From NCBI GenBank assembly GCA_052388455.1, contig JBQTIA010000140.1, positions 1-8,877 on the forward strand: a stretch of 8,877 nucleotides of DNA. Reading direction: 5' to 3'. This DNA is from CAZSNH01 sp052388455 (lineage in GTDB: Bacteria > Pseudomonadota > Alphaproteobacteria > Rhizobiales > Hyphomicrobiaceae). The position numbers and the translations under genes are program-made. Positions within the stretch are counted from its first letter, which is position 1. The number at the start of each line of letters is the position of its first letter. Positions 1 to 4,441 of the stretch are shown piece after piece. The notes under the pieces were generated by a model. It did no database searches. It saw only the letters and a list, made by a program, of their open reading frames with translations, and was not told the DNA's origin.

Positions 1-30
1 CGGGCGTGCGACCCCGTCCAAGCGAAGCTT
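1..30. repeat. Dispersed intergenic repeat, left copy
   Basis: This 30-bp stretch is repeated in direct orientation at 8848-8877 with one mismatch (C at position 15, T at 8862). Its right part begins a small hairpin: GCGAAG (22-27) pairs perfectly with CTTCGC (33-38) around the loop CTTGA. The other copy stops at the window edge, so I cannot tell whether it has the same hairpin. The single mismatch argues against both ends being one overlapping piece of a circular molecule. A dispersed intergenic repeat is the simpler reading. No coding potential is evident. Confidence 0.75.
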
Positions 31-50
31 GACTTCGCCAAGACGGGCGG

Positions 51-140
51 GGTGAATTTGACGACACGCGGCGTCGAAACGCTTGTCAGATGCGACGGCA
101 TCGAACCGCGCGCTTCTTCTGGCGTACCGTCAAATTCACC
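51..140. repeat. 90-bp unit bounded by perfect 13-bp inverted repeats
   Basis: GGTGAATTTGACG at 51-63 is the exact reverse complement of 128-140. After two mismatched bases the match resumes inward for four more (ACGC, 66-69, against 122-125). The interior contains a small hairpin, GATGC (89-93) with GCATC (98-102), and no convincing gene. The form is that of a MITE-like or palindromic intergenic element, but no target-site duplication is visible at its edges and no transposase lies nearby. A long-spaced regulatory inverted repeat is an alternative. Confidence 0.6.
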
Positions 141-154
141 TCCGTCGCGACCGG

Positions 155-178
155 GTTCTGGTGCATAATTCGGGCTAG
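155..178 (+). repeat. 24-bp motif shared in inverted orientation with the right end
   Basis: Read on the plus strand, this segment matches the minus strand of 8726-8749 at 20 of 24 positions; the first 11 bases (GTTCTGGTGCA) are identical. Similarity continues weakly upstream through a TCGCG-containing stretch. It supports the idea that both non-coding ends of the window carry diverged members of the same intergenic repeat family. A match of this length could also arise by chance in GC-rich DNA, so confidence is moderate. Confidence 0.4.
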
Positions 179-217
179 GGGTCTGGGCAGAGGCCGTCAC
201 GTTCTCTCCGCAAGGTG

Positions 218-245
218 CGGCCCGGGGATACGAGGCCCCGGGCCG
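218..245 (-). terminator. Putative terminator of the RTX gene
   Basis: A perfect 10-bp GC-only stem (CGGCCCGGGG at 218-227 with 236-245) closes an 8-base loop. It lies 11 bp beyond the stop codon of the minus-strand RTX gene. The sequence after it on the minus strand has no strong T-run, so it is not a textbook intrinsic terminator. It may work as an mRNA 3' stabilising structure or a weak terminator. Confidence 0.55.
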
Positions 246-256
246 AATGCGGTCGG

Positions 257-1780
257 TCATGCGACCCAGGTGAAGTCCGTGCTCACAATATCCGTATTGA
301 AAGTGGCGACGAGCGTTGGTGCCGAGTCTGCGCCGCGGTCAATCCACAGCTCGTTCGTGTCCGTCTTGAAGTGGATCACTGGGCTTGAAAAATCGAAAAC
401 GGCCACGTCATCGAAGAAGTATATAAACGTCGAAGCATTGCCAAACTCCGCGACGCTGAGCGCGATCATGTCGACGCCCGACTGGAACTCGTAGACGAAA
501 TCGGTGGCGTCGCGGTGCAGGAAGACGAAATCGCGCTCGAAATCGAGGCCGCAGAACAGCTCGTCTGAGCCCGTTCCGCCGTCGAGCCAGTCCCGGCCGG
601 TGCCGCCGACCAGTGTGTCGTTGTCCTCGTTTCCGTAGAGGACGTCGCCCTCGCTGCCGCCGACGAGGTAGTCGCCTCCGCGACCGCCCTCGAGCTGGTC
701 GGTGCCAGAGTCGCCATAGAGGTTGTCGCCCTCGCTGCCTCCAACAATGTAGTCGTTGCCGTCGCCGCCGAAGATGGTGTCCCAGCCGGCCTCGCCGAGC
801 AGGTTGTCGTGCCCCGTACCGCCCTCGAGCTGGTCGTTGTCCTCGCCGCCATAGAGGCTGTCACCCTCGCTGCCGCCGACGAGGTAGTCGTTGCCGTGCC
901 CGCCTTCGAGCTTATCGACGCCCGCTCCGCCGTTGAGATTGTCTGCCTCGCTACCGCCGAACAGATAATCATTACCGTCGCCGCCGACGAGATCGTCGCT
1001 GCCGCTGCTACCAATAATCTGGTCGTCGCCGGCCTCACCGATGAGGTAGTCGTCGTCCGTGCCGCCGAACAGGTAATCGTTTCCTTCGCCGCCGAAAAGT
1101 TCGTCGTTGCCTTCGCCGCCCACCATGTAGTCGCTGCCGCTGGCTCCGATCAACTCGTCCGAGCCCGCCTCGCCGTAGAGGTAGTCGTCGCCAGTTCCGC
1201 CGTCGAGGGTGTCGTTGCCCTCCCCGCCCCAGAGACGATCTATCTCGCTTCCGCCGACCAGGTAATCTCCGCCGAGGCCGCCGTAGAGCACGTCAGCACC
1301 GGCCTCGCCGAGAAGGTTGTCACCTCCGGCGCCGCCCCAGATGACGTTATTGAGCCCATCGCCGACAAGCGTGTCGTTGTAGGCTGAGCCGACGATGTTC
1401 TCGATCGTCCCGTCATAAATGTCACCCCGGGCATCGCCGGCGGTGCCGCGCTTGGTCGTGAGGTTGGCAATCACGCCCGCCGCAGCGGCCTCGAAGGACA
1501 GCGTGTCGATGTCGAGGCCGCCGGAAATTCGGTCGGCGCCGGCACCACCGACGAGGATGTCGTTACCAGCGCTGCCCGAGAGCGTATCGTTGCCAGCCTC
1601 GCCGTAGATCGTGTCGTTACCGCCGCCGCCGTTGAGGATGTCGTTGCCCACTCCGCCATAGAGCGTGTCGTTGCCCGTTCGGCCGAAGAGCTTGTCGTTG
1701 CCGGCCAGGCCGAGGAGCTGAGAGTTGGCCTGGGTGGCATACAGCGTGTTGTTCTTGGCGGTTCCGCGGATGATGGGCAT
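257..1780 (-). CDS. RTX calcium-binding repeat protein, probable type I secretion substrate
   Basis: The 507-residue product is dominated by glycine- and aspartate-rich nonapeptides of the GGxGxDxLx type, which in this family fold into a calcium-loaded parallel beta-roll outside the cell. Residues 22-90 form the first repeat block. Residues 91-130 are a non-repeat insert of a kind common in RTX proteins, and residues 131-410 form a long second block. Residues 411-507 lack repeats and carry an aromatic, hydrophobic C-terminal domain (GVDMIALS at 435-442, ending FTWVA) resembling the uncleaved secretion domain of type I substrates. There is no N-terminal signal peptide and no recognisable enzyme domain, so a structural, adhesive or surface role is likelier than a protease or haemolysin role; this is inference. 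The ATG at 1780 is chosen over an upstream in-frame start because AGGAGA lies 4 bases before it and the repeats begin soon after. No ABC exporter or membrane-fusion gene is in the window, so the gene is an orphan here. Confidence 0.9.
   Translation of the reverse strand: MPIIRGTAKNNTLYATQANSQLLGLAGNDKLFGRTGNDTLYGGVGNDILNGGGGNDTIYGEAGNDTLSGSAGNDILVGGAGADRISGGLDIDTLSFEAAAAGVIANLTTKRGTAGDARGDIYDGTIENIVGSAYNDTLVGDGLNNVIWGGAGGDNLLGEAGADVLYGGLGGDYLVGGSEIDRLWGGEGNDTLDGGTGDDYLYGEAGSDELIGASGSDYMVGGEGNDELFGGEGNDYLFGGTDDDYLIGEAGDDQIIGSSGSDDLVGGDGNDYLFGGSEADNLNGGAGVDKLEGGHGNDYLVGGSEGDSLYGGEDNDQLEGGTGHDNLLGEAGWDTIFGGDGNDYIVGGSEGDNLYGDSGTDQLEGGRGGDYLVGGSEGDVLYGNEDNDTLVGGTGRDWLDGGTGSDELFCGLDFERDFVFLHRDATDFVYEFQSGVDMIALSVAEFGNASTFIYFFDDVAVFDFSSPVIHFKTDTNELWIDRGADSAPTLVATFNTDIVSTDFTWVA
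599..976 (-). repeat. 81-bp higher-order repeats inside the RTX gene
   Basis: Above the 27-bp nonapeptide period, protein residues 269-394 show a 27-residue (81-bp) module of the form GxDYLVGGSExDxLYG followed by DxLEGG. Copies start at residues 269, 296, 341 and 368; one 18-residue spacer (323-340) separates the second and third. A more diverged copy lies at residues 170-196. At DNA level a 27-bp stretch is identical at 648-674 and 864-890, exactly 216 bp (8 nonapeptides) apart, which suggests recent duplication or gene conversion. Confidence 0.75.
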
Positions 1781-1930
1781 CGCGTCTCCTGGATGTTTCG
1801 TCCCCGGCGGGGTTCTGTGTTGCTGTCCAGGGCAGGATGCGGGAGTGCGGGCCGGCGCGATGTGCGAAAACTCACAAGGGTGAAGACGATTTCCGTGCAG
1901 GCAGACGACAGCCACCGCGTCCTGTGCTGC

Positions 1931-1982
1931 GTTATACAAACTGTACAACACGCTCCATGCCGTGTTATACGGTTTGTATAAC
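1931..1982. promoter_or_regulatory. Paired operator-like palindromes upstream of the toxin-antitoxin operon
   Basis: Two 19-bp palindromes lie in the divergent region. Site 1 (1931-1949) is GTTATAC-N5-GTACAAC, 6 of 7 symmetric. Site 2 (1964-1982) is GTTATAC-N5-GTATAAC, perfectly symmetric. Together they form one larger inverted repeat: the 22-bp arms 1931-1952 and 1961-1982 match at 20 of 22 positions around an 8-bp spacer. Site centres are 33 bp apart, about three helical turns, which suits cooperative binding by a dimeric AbrB/MazE-type antitoxin. A TATAAC hexamer, a good -10 candidate, lies inside site 2 (1977-1982), so bound repressor should block transcription; no good -35 is visible. 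The mirror-image hexamer at 1931-1936 points towards the RTX gene. Confidence 0.7.
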
Positions 1983-2001
1983 AGCGAAGGGATGGGCGCC
2001 G

Positions 2002-2226
2002 ATGAAGCTTCAGATCAAGAAAATCGGTAATTCGACCGGGCTGATCCTGCCCAAGGAACTGCTCGCGCGGCTCGGGCTGGAGCAAGGAGACAGCGTATCC
2101 GTGACAGAGGGGCCCGATCGGAGTCTGACACTCTCGCCGTACGAGGCAGACTATGAAGAGACCATGCGCATCGCCCGGAAGGCGATGAAGGACTACAGGA
2201 ACGCGCTCAAAGCGCTCGCCAAATGA
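2002..2226 (+). CDS. AbrB/MazE-fold antitoxin of a Doc toxin-antitoxin pair
   Basis: The product is 74 residues. Residues 2-47 form a SpoVT-AbrB swapped-hairpin DNA-binding domain, recognised by the run KKIGNSTGLILPKELL followed by LGLEQGD. Residues 48-74 form a charged C-terminal helix ending in DYRNALKALAK, the expected toxin-binding and neutralising segment. As in other type II antitoxins it should hold the toxin inactive and repress its own promoter, and the paired palindromes ending 19 bp upstream of the start fit that. The ATG at 2002 is chosen because the AbrB fold starts there, a GAAGGGA ribosome-binding sequence lies 9 bases upstream, and the longer in-frame reading would run through the operator. 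Its stop overlaps the toxin start in ATGA, indicating translational coupling. Doc toxins classically pair with Phd; this one pairs with a MazE-like fold instead. Confidence 0.85.
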   Translation: MKLQIKKIGNSTGLILPKELLARLGLEQGDSVSVTEGPDRSLTLSPYEADYEETMRIARKAMKDYRNALKALAK

Positions 2227-2726
2227 GCGAGCCGCGCTGGATTACTGCGGCGCAGGCCGTACGCATTCACGCTGAGCAGCTTGCCATCTTCGGCGGTCCT
2301 TCGGGATTGCGCGACGAGGGCATGCTCGAGTCGGACCTGGGCCGCCCGCAGAACAAGTGGGCCTACGGGGAGCGCGATCTCGCGGCGCTCGCCGCAGCTT
2401 ACGCGTTTGGGCTGGCCCGCAATCATCCGTTCGTCGACGGCAACAAGCGCGCTGCTTTGTTGTGTCTGATCGTCTTCCTCAGAAAGAACGGTGTGCCGTT
2501 TGCACCGTCCGAGTCCGATGCGACAGCCATCATCCAGGCCCTCGCGGCCGGAGAGATTCCGGAGGAGGGGCTCGCGCGCTGGATCAGGGACAACTGGCCG
2601 GAGGAGACGGCGGCCGGGCGCCAAGGCAAAGTGAAACCGGCGGCAACACGCTCGCGACCTGCGGGCGACAAGCGCGCCAAGCCGCCGACTCGCAAGCCGA
2701 CGCCCAAACGGCCGGGCGGCCGATGA
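2223..2726 (+). CDS. doc: Doc-type Fic-fold toxin (death-on-curing family) with basic C-terminal extension
   Basis: The product is 167 residues. The Fic active-site motif is HPFVDGNKR at residues 68-76, with catalytic His68, Asp72, Asn74 and Arg76. Lys75 sits where AMP-transferring Fic proteins usually have glycine. In phage P1 Doc that lysine goes with phosphorylation of elongation factor EF-Tu, which stops translation, so the same activity is inferred here. Residues 1-129 match the usual Doc length and layout: an N-terminal helix, a GGPSGLRDEGMLESDLGRPQ stretch, the Fic motif, FLRKNG, and a closing helix. Residues 130-167 are an added tail rich in Lys, Arg, Pro and Ala, predicted disordered and strongly basic; it may bind nucleic acid or be a fortuitous extension. 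Translation starts in the ATGA overlap with the antitoxin gene. The stop lies within the hairpin facing gltX. Confidence 0.9.
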   Translation: MSEPRWITAAQAVRIHAEQLAIFGGPSGLRDEGMLESDLGRPQNKWAYGERDLAALAAAYAFGLARNHPFVDGNKRAALLCLIVFLRKNGVPFAPSESDATAIIQALAAGEIPEEGLARWIRDNWPEETAAGRQGKVKPAATRSRPAGDKRAKPPTRKPTPKRPGGR

Positions 2727-2738
2727 TCGCTCGGCCGC
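2716..2738. terminator. Candidate bidirectional terminator between the toxin gene and gltX
   Basis: A perfect 8-bp stem, GCGGCCGA (2716-2723) with TCGGCCGC (2731-2738), closes a 7-base loop that begins with the toxin stop codon. It sits in the 31-bp gap between two convergent genes. Neither side has a T-run, so intrinsic termination is only inferred. Confidence 0.4.
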
Positions 2739-2757
2739 GTCACCGACCAGTCGCCGG

Positions 2758-4299
2758 TTAAGCCGCCTGATCCCTGAGCCGCGCCAGCGCCTCGTCGCGG
2801 CCGAGCACGGCCATCACGTCGAAGACCGGCGGGGAAACCGCGCGACCAGTCAAAGCCGCACGCAGCGGCTGCGCGACCTTGCCGAGCTTTGCACCCGTCT
2901 CCTCCGCATAGGCGCGGACGATTCCTTCCAGCGGCGCAGCCAGCCACTCCGTCTCAGCCGTGAAGCGCGGGATGAGCGCGGCGATGATCGTTTTCGCGTC
3001 CGCATCGAGCAGGGCCTTGGCCTTGTCGTCGGGCTTCAGCGGTCGCTCGGCGACGATGAACAGTGCGCCCTCGATCAGCTCGGCCAACGTCTTGGCGCGT
3101 TCCTTGAGGCCCGGGATGGCGGCCGCAAGTCGGCTCCAGCCGGCTTTTTCGAAACGCGCAGCGAGTGCGGCCCCGGTCGTCACGCCGCCGAGTTGCGCCG
3201 TCACGGCTCGCGCGAGCGACACGTCGGAGCGGGCCGGCGCTTTGGGATCGGCGGGCAGATCGCGCAGTTTGACGAAATCGAGATGCGTCAGGGTCGACTT
3301 CATGCGGCCGAGAAGCTCGCCGTCGGGCGTCGTCCGGATGTAGTGGCCGTTGAGGTCGTCGAGCTTCTTGAAGTCGAAGCGCGAGGCGGACTTGTTGATC
3401 CCCGTGATGTCGAACCACTCGATGAGTTGCGGCGTCGAGATGATCTCGTCGTCGCCGTGGCTCCAGCCGAGCCGCACGAGATAGTTGCGCAGCGCGGCGG
3501 GCAGGTAGCCCATGTCGCGATAGTCCTCGACGCCCTGGGCGCCGTGCCGCTTGGAGAGTTTCGCGCCGTCGGCCCCGTGGATGAGCGGCACGTGTGCGAA
3601 CACCGGGATGTCCCAGCCCATCGCGGAATAAATCTGCGACTGGCGGCCGGCGTTGGTGAGATGATCGACGCCGCGGATGACGTGCGTCACGCCCATGTCG
3701 TGATCGTCGACCACGACCGCGAGATTATAGGTCGGATTACCGTCGCTGCGCAGGATGATCAGGTCGTCGAGATCCTTGTTGGGGAACGTCGTGCGTCCCT
3801 GCACCACGTCGTCGACGACGGTTTCGCCCTCGCGCGGGGCTTTCAGCCGGACAGCCGGCCTGACGCCCGCGGGAGCGTCTCTCGGATCGCGGTCGCGCCA
3901 GGGGGAATGGAAGATCTGCGGCCGGCCTTCGGCCTTGGCCTTCTCGCGCGCGGCCTCGATCTCCTGCGGCGGGCAATAGCAGTGGTAGGCGTTGCCGCGG
4001 CGAAGCAGTTCGTCGGCGATTTCGCGATGGCGGTCGGCGCGGGCGAACTGGGAGACCGGCTCGCCCTCCCAGTCGAGTTCCAGCCAGGCCAGACCATCGA
4101 GGATCGCTTGCACGGCGTCCGGATTGTTGCGCTCGCGGTCGGTGTCCTCGATCCGCAGCAGATAACGGCCGCCGGTGTGGCGTGCGTAGAGCCAGTTGAA
4201 CAGCGCGGTGCGGGCGCCGCCGATGTGCAGATAGCCGGTCGGCGAGGGTGCGAACCGCACCACGGGTTTGCCGCCAGCGCTCTTTTTTGTTCGAGCCAT
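2758..4299 (-). CDS. gltX: Glutamate--tRNA ligase (GluRS)
   Basis: This class I aminoacyl-tRNA synthetase joins glutamate to tRNA(Glu) using ATP in the cytoplasm. In alphaproteobacteria such enzymes may also mischarge tRNA(Gln) for later amidation by GatCAB. The 513-residue product has the HIGH-type motif HIGG at residues 25-28, within FAPSPTGYLHIGG, then RIEDTDRER at 49-57 and the KMSKS-type motif KLSKRHG at 247-253. The C-terminal half is the anticodon-binding region. Of the usual zinc site only Cys107 and Cys109 are present; the second pair is replaced around IFHSPWRD (129-136), so zinc is probably not bound. The ATG at 4299 gives a short lysine-rich leader before the conserved start. No strong ribosome-binding sequence precedes it, but a -10-like TATGCT on the minus strand (4344-4349) fits a leader of about 40 bases and argues against longer starts. 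It is divergent from comEC and convergent with the toxin gene. Confidence 0.96.
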   Translation of the reverse strand: MARTKKSAGGKPVVRFAPSPTGYLHIGGARTALFNWLYARHTGGRYLLRIEDTDRERNNPDAVQAILDGLAWLELDWEGEPVSQFARADRHREIADELLRRGNAYHCYCPPQEIEAAREKAKAEGRPQIFHSPWRDRDPRDAPAGVRPAVRLKAPREGETVVDDVVQGRTTFPNKDLDDLIILRSDGNPTYNLAVVVDDHDMGVTHVIRGVDHLTNAGRQSQIYSAMGWDIPVFAHVPLIHGADGAKLSKRHGAQGVEDYRDMGYLPAALRNYLVRLGWSHGDDEIISTPQLIEWFDITGINKSASRFDFKKLDDLNGHYIRTTPDGELLGRMKSTLTHLDFVKLRDLPADPKAPARSDVSLARAVTAQLGGVTTGAALAARFEKAGWSRLAAAIPGLKERAKTLAELIEGALFIVAERPLKPDDKAKALLDADAKTIIAALIPRFTAETEWLAAPLEGIVRAYAEETGAKLGKVAQPLRAALTGRAVSPPVFDVMAVLGRDEALARLRDQAA

Positions 4300-4379
4300 G
4301 GGTCGTCGTCTTGTTGAGGATGCAGGGAACGAGGCCGGCATGTAGCATAGGAGCCGCAGCCCGGTAAGTGGCCGGCAAT

Positions 4380-4400
4380 CGGCCGCGCGGGGGGCGGCCG
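4380..4400. promoter_or_regulatory. GC-rich hairpin in the gltX-comEC divergent region
   Basis: CGGCCGC (4380-4386) pairs perfectly with GCGGCCG (4394-4400) around a 7-base G-rich loop. It ends just before the candidate ribosome-binding sequence (GGAAGG, 4400-4405) of a possible GTG start of comEC at 4412. It could affect translation of comEC, but short GC palindromes are common in DNA of this composition. The 112 to 142 bp between the two genes otherwise hold only the promoters, of which a minus-strand TATGCT (4344-4349) is the best candidate for gltX. Confidence 0.3.
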
Positions 4401-4441
4401 GAAGGCGGCGGGTGCAGGCAGCAAGGGTCGGCGGCTCGACG

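Noticed and set aside
90..494. A 134-codon plus-strand frame at the left end
   Set aside because: It starts inside the 51-140 inverted-repeat unit and runs antisense into the RTX C-terminal domain, without a ribosome-binding site or recognisable motif.
809..1387. A repetitive Val/Ala-rich plus-strand frame opposite the RTX gene
   Set aside because: Its periodicity is the complement of the nonapeptide repeat codons. It has no independent start signal.
551..1390. Regular 27-bp periodicity that might suggest a CRISPR or tandem-repeat array
   Set aside because: There are no unique spacers of constant length, the frame is open throughout, and the translation is classic RTX nonapeptides.
1837..2001. 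N-terminal extension of the antitoxin frame upstream of 2002
   Set aside because: It would translate the operator palindromes and add cysteine- and arginine-rich sequence before a complete AbrB domain.
3193..4317. A 374-codon plus-strand frame antisense to gltX
   Set aside because: It is a shadow of gltX, with no ribosome-binding support or domain, while the minus strand has intact class I synthetase motifs.
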